Positions 53,401-64,000 are shown, numbered from the stretch's first letter. The stretch is 64,000 bases of DNA from Breviolum minutum Mf 1.05b.01 (GCA_000507305.1 DF240784.1:1-64000), one strand, 5' to 3'. Numbers and translations: made by a program. The notes: generated from the letters alone by a model not told the origin.

Positions 53401-56400
53401 TGCTACTTGTATTGCTCCCATTTTCATCTGAAACATCTGACGTGTCATTTGCATCAGATGTCTCTGATAGCTCGCTTGTAGTCGTGGTACTCCGGGTGAC
53501 CGTTGTGACCTGCCACTCTGGCAGCGTTTCATTTTGTGGTGTACGATTCTCAAAGGACAAGTTCATGTCCAAATCTTCCGTGTCATTCACCATTGATTCA
53601 TTGGGACCATCCACCATCTCTTGTTGACTGAACGTTGTCGTTGAACCTTAGAACTGGGAGTTACAAAAATGTTTAAAAAGCATGCCTCGAACATTAAACA
53701 TACTGAAATAAAATGTAACTTAGATTGTAACACCACAGTTGAGACAAAACTAATCTTAAAAAGAAAAAACAAAAAAACATTGCATGCAAGGTGCTTTGTG
53801 TAGTTGTCAAAGTGCTGCTTGTGGTTGTAACAGTGGATGTGAGGGTTTTAGTCTTCGTTGATGACATAGGTGGTGCTGTTGTGGAAACAGGGATGGTTGT
53901 TGTGACCTGGCGTTTGAAAAACGGGCAGGTGCAACTCCTAGATCCTCTTCAGAGATACTGAGAGTAGGTCCACAAAAAATCAAAAAATGATAGAGATTAC
54001 CCTTCCTCCCATATTCATGGTTCAGTGATAAAATGGGTGTATCTCCAATAGGATCGTTTCCGGAATCATTTGGGGGCCCAGTGTTCCACTCAACCATGAT
54101 TATGGGAGAAGGGGGAAGCCAAGAATGTCATCCACAAAACATCTTCGTGTCTGAAAACCTATAAATGAAGGTATAACAAGGTCAATTAAAAACTTGCATC
54201 CCAAATTGTATCTGAAGTATGGAAACCTATAGTAAACCATGGGAACCCAAAACCTTCAAATTTCATGGTTTTGGGTTCCCATGGAAAGGACTACTTGTAT
54301 AGCCAAGTCAAAAATGCCTCTGATGAAAATCACTTCAAAGCTAGCAGCCAGCCCAGCCTGCACGACGGGTCGGGGAGCATAGATTTTACGGGCTCGTTCT
54401 TCAAGCCACTCAGTCACATTGCCCACATCTTTCAGGAAGAGCAAATCGCCCCTGCAACACAATTTTCCATGACGCATCCATGGGATTGGTATATTCTACC
54501 TACATGAAAACCATAAAATCAGCCAATTGTAAGTAAATATACCCTACAGGGATTGTATGCGATGTAGAATCATGAAGAATTTGATGGAATTTAAGCCAGC
54601 TTCAACGCTTCAAAAAGGGTTTGATAATGTTTGATATATTTAGTTATGAAACGTTCAGAGGCGGTTTAGGGCCTCAAATCACCAATTTCTAAGCGATACT
54701 TTTTTCGCCATCCTAAAAGAGAGAATTTTTCCACGGCTTTAAAACAACAAAAAACACCTCCATTTTTTGGTTGGTTTTTCAGGATGAAACTCACCGGGAT
54801 TTTTACCTCCGAAGTTGAAGGTACAGTAGGATTCAACAAACACCATGACCTCCGAAGTCTTCAGTAGTGACATGATGATTCTTCGTGATAGATTCGTTAG
54901 AACATTGCGTAGCACATTTTACATATCATATCATATCATATCGTATCATAGGTCGTGCCTGTCATAGCCCAAGTGAAGTCCAGCAAAGATCTTGATCTGC
55001 CCAGCCAAGGTCAAGGCCTCTGTTTCAACAAACTCAGCCACTAACGCATCGTCAAAGCGCGGAAGGAATGGCACGGCCCGAATCAACGTATCCTCAATCA
55101 CATGGTAGACCTCGGCAAGGCCCAAAGGAGGCCGCAACATGGCAAGCTGTTTGAAATTTCAAAGATGTTTCGGTCAAGAGCAAGCGAATATTTTTGGGAG
55201 AAACTATGAAGTAATGAAGTTCGTTCATAATCATCGAAAACAACAAAAAAATCATGATGATACATGTTGATGTTGCATAAAACGTAGACATCATAGTAGA
55301 CTACTCCACACTACCCAGCTCAGCCTTATCCACCAAGCAACCCATGTGCCATCCTTCATATATGACACACAAACAAAGGGATCTCGTCGTTGCAATGGCT
55401 CCATTAACTTAGCGGAAAACATGATGAAACTCCGAAGTGCTTCAGCTGCAAGGGAAGTACTGCAACGAACTCTGCCATCCCATGTCCAGGTAGGAATTTG
55501 ATGCCTTGAAACATTGCGAAACATGTGGAAACAAATGATATGGGAGATATGATCCAAATCCAAGTAGTGTGATACTGTGAGACCTTTCTATAAAACCGAA
55601 GTAGTCTAACTTGGCAGAATCAGTTGATTCCATACTAACGTATATTCAACTTAAACTGGAATTTTTCGCACCCAACTCTAGCTCACCTACCCCCCCAAAA
55701 TCCCCAACATCTCCAACCACCATCCCCCCAAAAGGGGCACATATAATATTTCTCAGTGAACCGAGTTACGTAAGGAAGTTCTTCCGCTTCTGGCGACTGG
55801 CAAAGCCACAACGCAGCTCAGCAACAGGCCGGAAGTGGGAACCCCAAACCCTCAGCCAAGTGCTCTGGCCATCCACCACCTGACGCCAATCCAGGAGAGA
55901 TTTTTCAGATACATTCCTGTAGACAGCTCATCTTCCGGATCTACCAATGAATTCACATATCTTACAAAACCCACATCTGGGGGAGGTGCTACTGGAAAAA
56001 AAATTGGAGAATGAATAAATTCAAGGAAATTTCATAGTATGAGGTGCGTTGTTTCACTTGTTTCAAACAGAAACAATTGACGTCTTTATAAATTCCGCAG
56101 GTTTTCGAAGCTGACTGATCTAAAGCAACTATGAAGGGTGCTGGATATGAAGATGTGAAATTGATTATGTTCACTAGTTGGTGCTTTCAACTCATTTGAA
56201 AAATACAAGAACAAGTGGATCATTTCCCCAGGGGCAAACAAATTATCAAACAAATCTTTGAAACCACCCACTTCGTTCAATGGTCCATCCGAATCCATAC
56301 GGCCTATATCATTCTGTAATACATATATACTACTATAATAACATTTTGAAAGATGCTTCCATGGTCCAATGAAAGCATCTCCGCAAAAAAATGCAGAGAT

Positions 56401-59400
56401 ATTTTGGACTCAATCCATCAAATATCACATTATTCACCTGAAAACACTGACCCCTCAAAAGTAGCTATTTTGAGGACCCAAACCATCCCTGCAATACAGG
56501 TTCAAAAAACCCGTCCAAAAAGAAGGGAACCCCTCCAAAAAGGAGGGTCCCTGCTGATTCTTAGGGTTGATTTTCATCAGGCCTCACTGGGATGAACTTC
56601 AAAGAGATCCAAAGGCTTTATATATTCCTCGGTCAGTCGAAAAAAATCCACAAGGTGAATCGCATCCACCAACTTGTGACCAAACTGTTGGTTTGAAGCC
56701 AAAGAGTTTGCCGAGTTTTTTTTTTTAATTAGAACTTCCTGGCAATTCTGCGAAAACGTGACCTTTTTGGGATGGTGAAAGTTATCCGTGACCCTTTCAA
56801 CAATGGTGAAATATAAGTGACCTCCAACGTTTGGGGATGAAAAAAAAGGTCATGGCTGGGTCATCACCTGGTTGTCAGGTTCTAAATATTAGGAAAAGCA
56901 ATAGGAACCTTGGTAAGTAACAATTGACATTTGGGTGAAAAAGATCTAATTTCGATGCCGAAGCGTTTTTCGTCTACCTACCTACCAGGACTACATCCAG
57001 TCCGATATACATTTTTTGCCTTGGGTTCACCCCCCCCCACCCAGTAAAAGCTACCAGTTACCACCAGGATGACGACTGACATTACATATTTTAGGATCAG
57101 AAATCTCAATCTTTTCCACCTTTACTTGCTGCTTGGATTGGGACCTGCTTGGGATGTTTTGGATCCCAATTTACCGAGGTTCCAATTCCAACATACCTTG
57201 ATGTCGAACGGTCAGTTCTCCAAACGCATCTGTGTGCATCAGGAAAACTCGTCCAAAGCCAACAGTACGACTTGGTGCAAAACACCGGAGCTCCATTTTG
57301 GAAATACGACGTGCTCGATCCCTCTCCAGGACGCCTTCAAAGCCACACCTTTGTGGCTTTGTTTGTTTGTTGGATGGTTGAAATGCCATGGAAAAAATGC
57401 AAAAAAAAAAGAAATGTTTAGAGTAAGCAAAAACTGATCAGATTTTGATTTGAACAATTCGTACAAATTTGAATTTCCATCTGAAAACTTGTTCAAGAGC
57501 ATCTCTATATATCTAAGTATAGTATATCAGGAAAAAGGTGCTAGCACGTGACCAAATCAACGAAACATGAACATACATTCATCCATCTGTGCTGTTAAGG
57601 AGCCAAATCTCATCACCTGGAAAGTCGCCATAGATGGAGACTTCAGCACCACCATCCACATGGACTAAGTTAGGATTGATTCCTGCCAACATATTGGCCT
57701 CAGAAAAAACACACACAACTGAGGTAAAAACGACAATAAAATACAATAAGTGTAAAAGTTGAAATTTTGGGAAATAATTTGAATTGCAAATCAGTCACGC
57801 ACTTGAATCAAACATGTACATACCGTGTTCTAGGCTTGTTGTTTAGCAAAGAAAAAACCACTAAACGCCTTCAGATCAAAAGCAATTTGCAGTTGAAAAT
57901 TTTGATCTTGAGGGCCCCAATTTTCCAAGTCTTGCTAAGCCGAGTTTCATTGGTGTTGTATTGAATGCGAAGTCCAGTGACCATTTCATCAACAAGTTGT
58001 TGCTCACCGCACGGCTCCACCTTGTTTTGCTTTGCAAAAAGAATTTGAATTTGTTACCCTCCCTCTGAAACTTACATAGACCCTGAAAAAAGGTTTTCCC
58101 AAAAGGAAAGTAGTCTTTCAAGCGCCATTTTTCAGGGACTATGTTAGTTGTAGGGAGTGTAATTTGTAAATGACTTGATTTCCCGCAATTGTCCAGTCCT
58201 AAGAATACTGACCCCTCAAAAATGGTTATTTTTGAGGGTTCAAACCACTCCATTGGAGAAATTCCAATGATTCTTAGGGAGCATGGAATCAAAGTCATAG
58301 TATCCAAGTCTGAAAGGATTCATGGCCGTTCACTGCCTGGTTAAAGCACAATGGTGGATCTTCTGCTTCTTCACTTTGATTGGCAAGACCTGGCTAAAGG
58401 CACTCAAATGAGATTTGAATTCAGCAATTCTGTCTTCATTTAAAACACATATTTTTTAAAGAAACCAATCAAAGTAGCTCCCAAATTGTTCCGCACCATT
58501 GGGAGATTCAAGCATTTTTTCTGATACCGAAAACGGCTCCAAATCACTCAGATCCTTACATGGAAAAAATACTTTCCCTTTATAAACATTGACGAAAGGT
58601 CACATTGCCTTGGCTCAAAGTTGCATCACTTTGGTTTGTCTCCTGAGGCTTCAAGAACAACAAAAGTGTTTTTTCTTGTGGACATGTAGTGGAACATCTT
58701 TAAAGGTAAAGGTACCTTTAGGGCGGTAACAAATTCATGCAAATGTTTCCTACGTGTTCTTAAGGGCTTCGATGAAGACATGTTTTCCACCATGCTGGTC
58801 CAATGGTTCACCTCTAAAGATAATGCCAGGTCGAGATGTCCCAAAAGCGTTCCCCCCCAAAACGGTCCTCCATGATGCTACGATTTATGCAGGGCGTGCG
58901 GTTCTGCACAGTTGCTCAGGTTGGAGGGGTGGTAAAAAAACGGAACATCGTTGTTATGTGGCCAGCTCCAAATTGTCAACAAAAATCTGGCCCTGGCCGA
59001 AATCGAACAAATATATATATCTATTATTTGATATTGGATGATACAATGGTAGATCTATATGTATAGATCTATTTTTTGATGTCCAATAATCACAAGAATG
59101 TTTGAGTCATACTCTTGATGGTTCAGAAATCCTGCGATCACCAGTTGATATGGTGTTCATTGATTCATTATCCCATTATTTACGACGGGTTCTAGCACCA
59201 TCCAAACTGTGGTTGGCATTGGGATTTCTGAACCATCAACAGTATTCAGCCATTTGGATCCATGGCGCACCTCTCTGGGAATGATCGGCACATCAGTTAC
59301 CTCCGTTGCGTGCTGATTGGTAAGTCTAAACATCCGAATTTCAAAGGCTCAAAGTTAATATATCTGGTTGGTGGTTTCAACCCAATTGAAAAATATTAGT

Positions 59401-61639
59401 CAAGATGGGAATCTTCCACAAATAGGGGTGAAAATTCAAAAAAAATAAAACCACCACCTAGTCGTGTCATTTTCTCTCAAAGTCCGCGATTCTCAGTTGT
59501 TGACTGTCAAATTTCTGATGAATGTTCAATTGAAAAAGTTCTAAAATATTCATGATGCATTGTGACGACTGTGTCTATGATGTGTAAAAACAGTAAGGCT
59601 GGAAGCCAAAGCTTGAGCTTCTGGCATCCACTTCAGAAGTGAAGAGGAACGTGAGATTCTGTGGCAAGGCATTGTACTCGCGTTCCCTGTGCGATGAAAG
59701 GCGCAGTGCATTTTGCTTCTCAAGAAACATCATGAAAGGTATGACAATATCTACATCACTATATATTTATAATGGATTCTAAGAGTAGTATGGACTCTAA
59801 GAAATACTATGAACAATCGGAGATTTCTGAGAAAAAGCAATGATTCAACTGACACGCCAGCAGCTAGCACAAGACATCAAATGCCGAGGGACGTGAGGCT
59901 GCAACGAAGCATGTTTTGAGATGTCTGGATAGCAGGGAAAAGTACCTGGGGGTATTAAACCGCAAGAAACAGCGCTTTTGAGGACATCACATGAAAACAC
60001 CCCCTGAAAATTCACATTTGGAACGTTCCAAATGTTAATTTTCGGGGGGGGGGGTGTACAATCTGAACAGATCAACAAACATCATTTAGCACTACAAAAA
60101 AACACCACCACCCTCTTCAGTGCTTCAGTTTCTTGCCAATGTCTCGTTCTCCAATTCCATGATGCATTGAGGCCTTGGAGTCACAACACCCCCCGGGCGG
60201 CGAGCTGAGGAAACAGCACTTTCTTCCGAAACCATCAGCTGTGAAAAAGCGACATGTTTGGAAAACATCTATACCCATAGGATCCATGGGACTGGTGTAT
60301 TTACCTACATTTGGCTGAAATTTATGCTAAATGTGAAGGACATATACCATTCGTGGATCCTATGGGATATAACTGACATACGTCATCGTTACATCCATCC
60401 ATATCCCATCCATATTCCCATACATACAACATTCATCACCACCCCGAAAATTAAAACAAAAAGGGGGCTTCACATCTCCACATCTCCAAAGCTTGTCAAT
60501 CTTTTCAAACAACAACTGCGGCTGACGTCCAACTTGGAGGATCATCCCATTTAGCAAGTGGTTAAAAACCATGGTTGATACATCCCCTAAGCAGGATTGT
60601 TCCCCTTATAAACAGCCTCACTCGCTTGTAAATGGAGGTTTCTAACTACTAACCAATTGGGATGATCCTCCAAGAACTCTTTACTTTAGGCTTTCCGGCT
60701 CCAACGAGGGATGTAAATGTCGACCCTGTGCGTGTAAACTACGTCGTCCAGCAGTGCCTACCAGCCAATTCGTCGAGGGGGAGCCGGAAATTTGGGGATG
60801 CAAAGAGAATGAACAAATTGTCTTTAAAACAAATAGGAGTTGGAAGTACAAAGATCACAAAAAAAGGATGGAAAATTCCAAAGGTATCCCTGTAATCAGG
60901 AGATTCAATATGAATTTGTGTACAACATCTTGGAACAGTTTGGAATTTACATATACGTATAACTCAGAATTAAAAAAAACAACTGAAATTCTGGACCCTT
61001 GTTTTCTGCTGCCATTTGATCTGAGCCTCTAATGACAATTTTGCAGGCGTTGATCATAACTCACAAGTCTGAAAGGTCACGTTGAGATGTCTTTTGTTGC
61101 TAAAAAAAAATACTGATACTAAAACCCTACTGCAATCCACCTTTTGAAGTATGATTCACATAACATAAGTATGACTCACTCAGAATTTTGATACATTCTT
61201 TCATTTGATCTTATCTAGTTGGTGGTTGAACCACCATTTGAAAAATATGAGTCAAAATGGGTCCATCTTCCCCAATGTTCGGGGTGAACATCACAAAAAT
61301 ATTTGAAACAGCCACCACCTAGTTATATGTCAATTCTCAAAACTCGTTAAAACAAACCATGGGTTTTCTATCGACTTTTCAGCGGCCAAAGCTCTCCAAT
61401 TTACCTGCAGGCCATGCCATCGAAATGGTTGGTGCAGGGAAGATAGCAATGCCTCAAGGATTTTTAACAAAAAATGAATGCCACCATCCATCACCCTACC
61501 ATCAACAACTACATCAATATCAATAACAACTACAGCAGCAAGAAAACAAGAAACAAGAAACAAGAAACAAGAAACAAGAAACGACAACGACAACAACACA
61601 ACGACAACGACGACAACGACGACAACGACGACAACAACG

Positions 61640-61672
<33 letters not shown>

Positions 61673-63870
61673 CCCATGAACACCATGGTTTCAACAATAT
61701 GTTTGAATGTGAAATGAAGCCCTTTAAAACGAAACCGTGGTGGAATGAATGTCTTAAAAAGGCATGAGCTCTTCAGTCATCAAAGATCTTCATTCATGTC
61801 TGAAGTATACACATAACCCAGAGGATCATGGGACTGGTATATTTACCTACATGAATGGTTGATTTTTTATGGTAAATTCGAAGGTAAATATACCAATCTA
61901 CCATGGGAATCCTATGGGCAATCGAATGAACACCACGAACAAATGGTCAAGTTCGAGAAACGGCTGTGCCAATGAAGAAATCGTGGTCGCTCGGACATTC
62001 CATCTGCCAAACCCAACCTGGCGACAAAAACGTTGTGGTACGACTCCTGTTTTTTTCACAACAGGAAAACGTATCAAAGATAAACATGGCAGAAATTGCA
62101 AACACAAACTCATGGGTACGTCTTGAATCTGAATCAAAGGTATAACTTGTGCAACTGCATGGATACACACACATTTACATCACATTTACACTTTGTGCTT
62201 TTAACATGCCACGTTTGACTCCACATGGACATTGGACAATAGCTGGTCTTGTCCTGAGCAATGTCAAGCAGGACTCCAGTGATGGGGAAATCCGGCAAAC
62301 TGGTTGTTTTGGGTGGCTATACTACCCATCTATATTGGGATTACAATCAGCCTTCATAAAGGTTTGGAACACGGCTATTTGATTCTGGAAAAGAGTTGCA
62401 GTGCCAACTGGTGCAGAATTCTGCTGTATCCTTATTATCTTTATTTCTTTTCTACAGAGACGGGTGTGTGACCACCTTATAAACGTCTTCATGAGACGTG
62501 TGTGTGTCTGTGTGTGTGACGACGTTATAAACGTCAATTTCTCAACCATTTTTTGATATGTTATGACCACAACTATTGTATAAAAAATGTCGCTTACATG
62601 TTCTTGAGAGGAGAAGAAACTGTACAATAGTATCTGTCAACGTGGTTAAACCACCACCTGTTCAATGTCCCGATGACCTGTGGCCTTCAGTGAAGGGAAG
62701 CATCCCGCTCTTTCCATTTGTTGATAAAAATCCAAAGGCCATGTCAATGCTTGAACACGTGATGGTCTATCATACTAAAGATTGAAAGTATAACTTACAC
62801 TTCTCATATACACATAATGTTACCTGCATACACACACATCATCTACATATATACAAACGCATACACATACCAATAAATATACATGCACTTATACACATAC
62901 AACTACACATACATGTCATGTCTATACAAATCATAATAAACATGTAATGTATTGCTCTTCAGGCATCCGAAACACCCATCCGCTCATCCCTCGACTTGCA
63001 CCACTCCTGGTGGTGCAACAGGCCGGCCATGGCCAACACGTGGAAACCATCCTTATGCGTGTGGACGGCTCGATTGACATCATGAGACGTTCATTCAAAA
63101 ACTCAAAAACCCACAATACCTTTCAATAAGCTAAATTTCCAGAAGATGACTGGAAAAAAAAACAAGTGCTTAAATGTTACGAAGTTGATGGCAACCAGAA
63201 ATCCGGCAAACTCACCAGTTCAGGTTGGTAGCTGAAATCCCATTATTTACAGGGTTTTAGCACCATCCAAACGGTGGTTGGCCTTGGGATTTCTGAACCC
63301 ATCAAACAGTATCGGATAGGTTAGATATGAGACCCACAACCTATCCTCTCCTCCAAAAACCCCCTCGGTTTTACCACCATTTTCTAAGGCTTGAACTTTC
63401 CCAGGCCGCTTCTGATACAGCAAGAAGCCGCAAGAACAGTACCCTTGCAGGACTGAGGAATTTTTCACCACTCACCAATCGCAACAAAAAATGGACCCCG
63501 AATCGCAAGTGACCAATGATTCCAGACCCCAAAATGAATGAATGAATGAAGTACCCCAGTAAACTCAGTTTTTCCCGTTTCAAGTCGTGGGTTCAACCCC
63601 CTTTGGAAGAAAACATATATTACACCAATTCAACACTAGTTGGTGGTTGAACCAACCCATTTGAAAAATGTTTGTCAAATCATATCATCTCTCCAGGTAG
63701 GCTTGAAAACAAAGAGTATTCGAAACCACCACCCAAAACATATCTCACCCCGGGTTTGGCCAACCTATCACAAGAGCTTTGGCTGCAAAGACTCCATGCA
63801 AAGGCTGCAACTTCTGAGAAGACCTGTTGGACCTGGCTGGCATAGGTGGCGGCGGGAAGCCTCATGAATC
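50419..63870 (-). CDS. Large IPT/TIG-domain surface protein with Ser/Thr-rich stalk (5' end beyond window)
   Basis: The best-joined exons are 52847-53630, 52229-52431, 51690-51807, 51446-51523, an exon ending at 51351, an exon from about 51065 to 50725, and 50419-50595 (stop TAA 50419-50421). The first is a Ser/Thr-rich mucin-like stalk of about 130 residues followed by LGAGDVKLHVSLNGQ, a TIG domain end. The next begins EWSHSTLDLQFVG and ends with a new domain start (VTPVMGPTSGGVATWNC). That continues in 51690-51807 (NLSLTITTWPRVLADFNFDC, IGPSRVPAKLM). A Cys-rich exon follows (CRCPKSCKP, CTCKKVWFTPSGQTCDHYC), then a basic C-terminus. Upstream exons include 53800-53910, 54290-54460, 54950-55140, 55330-55480, 55753-55882 (STWLRVWGSHFRPVAELRCG), 57216-57350 (donor CAAG|GTATGT), 57600-57700 (LVHVDGGAEVSIYGDFPGD), 57920-58015, 58320-58390, 58620-58770, 59600-59700, 59845-59925, 60130-60240, 61404-61470 and 63749-63870. 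Secreted or cell-surface location is inferred. How many genes the upstream exons represent is uncertain. Confidence 0.7.
50593..50721. repeat. Family H element, copy H10, forms an intron; TSD TACG
   Basis: The 129-bp element (CTCCTGAAGTTTAACAGCG to ATGTTAGTTTTCAGGGGAG) is flanked by TACG at 50589-50592 and 50722-50725. The inferred intron 50596-50724 has the same length, shifted by three bases. Confidence 0.8.
51352..51448. repeat. Family A element, copy A12, forms an in-frame intron
   Basis: CTAGCTGGTGGTTTCAACCC to TTTGAAACCACCACC. On the minus strand the right terminus is the donor (ATCTTG|GTGGTGG) and the left terminus the acceptor (CAGCTAG|AAATCC). The 94-bp intron is 51352-51445. Confidence 0.88.
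52693..52798. repeat. Family H element, copy H11, flanked by TATTA
   Basis: CACCCCGGAAATTTATCAG with GCCCCTAAAACGAGG, mirrored by CCATTTTTCAGGGGCGAGC and TAAATTTCGGGGGAG. TATTA flanks both ends (52688-52692 and 52799-52803). Confidence 0.8.
54000..54112. repeat. Family M element, copy M2
   Basis: CCCTTCCTCCCATATTCATGG and CCATGATTATGGGAGAAGGG are the inverted ends; AAAATGGGTGTATCTCCAAT is shared with copy M1. Confidence 0.75.
54236..54283. repeat. Short family G-like palindrome
   Basis: ACCATGGGAACCCAAAACC is mirrored by GGTTTTGGGTTCCCATGG around a 10-base loop. Confidence 0.7.
54477..54563. repeat. Family E element, copy E7
   Basis: GCATCCATGGGATTGGTATA, TACCTACATGAAAACC, TAAGTAAATATACCC and GGGATTGTATGCG follow the family order with diverged ends. 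Confidence 0.6.
56174..56273. repeat. Family A element, copy A13
   Basis: CTAGTTGGTGCTTTCAACTC and CTTTGAAACCACCCAC are the ends. The flanks TTATGTTCA and TTCGTTCA may be a worn duplication. Confidence 0.75.
56447..56570. repeat. Family I element, copy I2
   Basis: CTGACCCCTCAAAAGTAGCT with ATTTTGAGGACCC, then a duplicated CCTCCAAAAAG segment and GCTGATTCTTAGGG. Confidence 0.65.
56738..56872 (-). repeat. Family L dispersed repeat, copy L2 (inverse of L1)
   Basis: CCTGGCAATTCTGCGAAAAC, GTGACCTTTTTGGGATGGTG and GTGACCTCCAACGTTTGGGG are the reverse complement of 5024-5148. Confidence 0.7.
58057..58159. repeat. Family H element, copy H12
   Basis: CCTCCCTCTGAAACTTACAT with GACCCTGAAAAAAGG, mirrored by CCATTTTTCAGGGAC and ATGTTAGTTGTAGGGAG. 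Confidence 0.75.
58199..58282. repeat. Family I element, copy I3
   Basis: CCTAAGAATACTGACCCCTC and CAATGATTCTTAGGG are the ends, with AAATGGTTATTTTTGAGGGT inside. Confidence 0.8.
59110..59244. repeat. Family B TIR element, copy B9
   Basis: TACTCTTGATGGTTCAGAAAT and GATTTCTGAACCATCAACAGTA are long inverted ends. Flanks TTGAGTCAT and TTCAGCCAT match at seven of nine positions, a possible worn duplication. Confidence 0.85.
59364..59461. repeat. Family A element, copy A14
   Basis: CTGGTTGGTGGTTTCAACCC and AATAAAACCACCACCTAG are the ends; CCACAAATAGGGGTGAAAAT is inside. Confidence 0.85.
59998..60058. repeat. Minimal family H hairpin, copy H13
   Basis: ACACCCCCTGAAAATTCACA, TTTGGAACGTTCCAAA at the centre, then TTAATTTTCGGGGGG. 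This is a 60-base near-perfect hairpin. Confidence 0.8.
60273..60374. repeat. Family E element, copy E8
   Basis: TATACCCATAGGATCCATGG and GTGGATCCTATGGGATATA are inverted ends around TATTTACCTACATTTGG and TAAATGTGAAGG. Confidence 0.85.
60534..60673. repeat. Family D TIR element, copy D5
   Basis: TTGGAGGATCATCCCATTTA and CAATTGGGATGATCCTCCAA are the ends. Confidence 0.85.
61215..61322. repeat. Family A element, copy A15
   Basis: CTAGTTGGTGGTTGAACCAC and CAGCCACCACCTAG are the ends, with TTAT on both sides (61211-61214 and 61323-61326). Confidence 0.85.
61541..61671. repeat. AAGAAACAAG and CAACGA/CAA microsatellite
   Basis: AAGAAACAAG decamers are followed by GACAAC hexamers and CAA units. 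The repetitive ORFs on both strands here are artefacts. Confidence 0.95.
61815..61921. repeat. Family E element, copy E9
   Basis: AACCCAGAGGATCATGGGAC, TATATTTACCTACATG, AAGGTAAATATACC and CATGGGAATCCTATGGGC follow the family order. Confidence 0.75.
63184..63311. repeat. Family B TIR element, copy B10
   Basis: GTTGATGGCAACCAGAAATCC and GGGATTTCTGAACCCATCAA are the ends; CTCACCAGTTCAGGTTGG is inside. Confidence 0.75.
63636..63734. repeat. Family A element, copy A16, next to a splice donor
   Basis: CTAGTTGGTGGTTGAACCAA and TTCGAAACCACCACCC are the ends. The exon 63749-63870 ends with donor CCCGGG|GTGAGA 14 bases from its right terminus. Confidence 0.8.
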
Positions 63871-64000
63871 CTGCAGTAAAATGATTGGGGATTCCGGATG
63901 CCATTCCCCATCTCAGTTCGGCTCGGTGTTTTTTGTTTTTCCTTTAAATCGTGGTTTCTTCATGCGTTTTTTCCCATGTTTTTTTTAAAAGTTCAAGTCT

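Noticed and set aside
53031..53627. 198-codon plus-strand ORF
   Set aside because: It is the antisense of the Ser/Thr-rich exon, and its Val/Leu/Glu monotony comes from the repeat.
56086..56298. Minus-strand ORF with GGFKDLFDNLFAPGEM
   Set aside because: It is the translation of family A copy A13, not a gene.
62950..63110. Possible exon, open on both strands
   Set aside because: Plus (PLIPRLAPLLVVQQAGHGQH) and minus (HKDGFHVLAMAGLLHHQEWC) frames are both plausible, and no splice-phase argument decides between them.
1..64000. CRISPR arrays, tRNA or rRNA genes, bacterial promoters and terminators
   Set aside because: Both strands were scanned for regularly spaced direct repeats, tRNA arm patterns and rRNA-like conserved blocks; none was found. 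Recurring repeats are dispersed TIR elements.

Overview
The window looks like nuclear DNA of a dinoflagellate, probably a Symbiodinium/Polarella-type core dinoflagellate. This is inferred from gene content and intron style, since no marker gene is present. The evidence is: genes broken into many short exons; 3' splice sites mostly AG followed by G; 5' splice sites that are GT but also GC and GA where the reading frame demands it; a ubiquitin-like plus RCC1-like repeat protein of a type abundant in dinoflagellates; many IPT/TIG-domain surface-protein exons; and a very high load of short terminal-inverted-repeat (TIR) elements. No tRNA, rRNA, CRISPR array or bacterial-type operon signal was found.

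Layout. Positions 1-1010 (+ strand) hold two intronless ORFs, the first running off the left edge. From about 5.4 kb to the right edge every supported gene is on the minus strand, a head-to-tail unidirectional array. In order from the left: an unidentified gene (5.4-6.7 kb); an unidentified multi-exon gene ending at 7006, with exon candidates back to about 12.65 kb; a large extracellular-type gene region with CPxGxxC cysteine-rich exons (13-15.4 kb) and IPT/TIG-like exons (20-24.8 kb); the UBL + RCC1-like gene (25485-27418, three exons); a large IPT/TIG gene region (about 28-43 kb); a phospholipase B-like (PLBD) gene (43399-50163) whose exons can be joined almost completely with consistent phase; and a second large IPT/TIG gene (50419 to beyond the right edge) with a Ser/Thr-rich stalk exon. 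Adjacent genes can be very close: the last TIG gene stops only about 255 bp upstream of the PLBD start codon.

Between and inside the exons lie roughly 60-75 copies of at least a dozen families of 60-170 bp palindromic elements (called A, B, C, D, E, F, G, H, I, K, L, M here). Several show target-site duplications: 4 bp for families C, F and H, and about 9 bp for A and E. One F copy sits inside a B copy. The most interesting observation is that some A and H copies are not just inside introns but are the intron: the donor lies at one terminus, the acceptor at the other, and the flanking exons join in frame. That is the signature of introner-type intron gain by a DNA transposon. Microsatellites (AAC, GAT, TA and GTAT types) fill much of the remaining space.

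Exon boundaries were read by eye from splice motifs, phase and protein-family motifs. The PLBD, RCC1-like and last TIG models are the firmest. Elsewhere single exons are supported but their grouping into genes is inferred.
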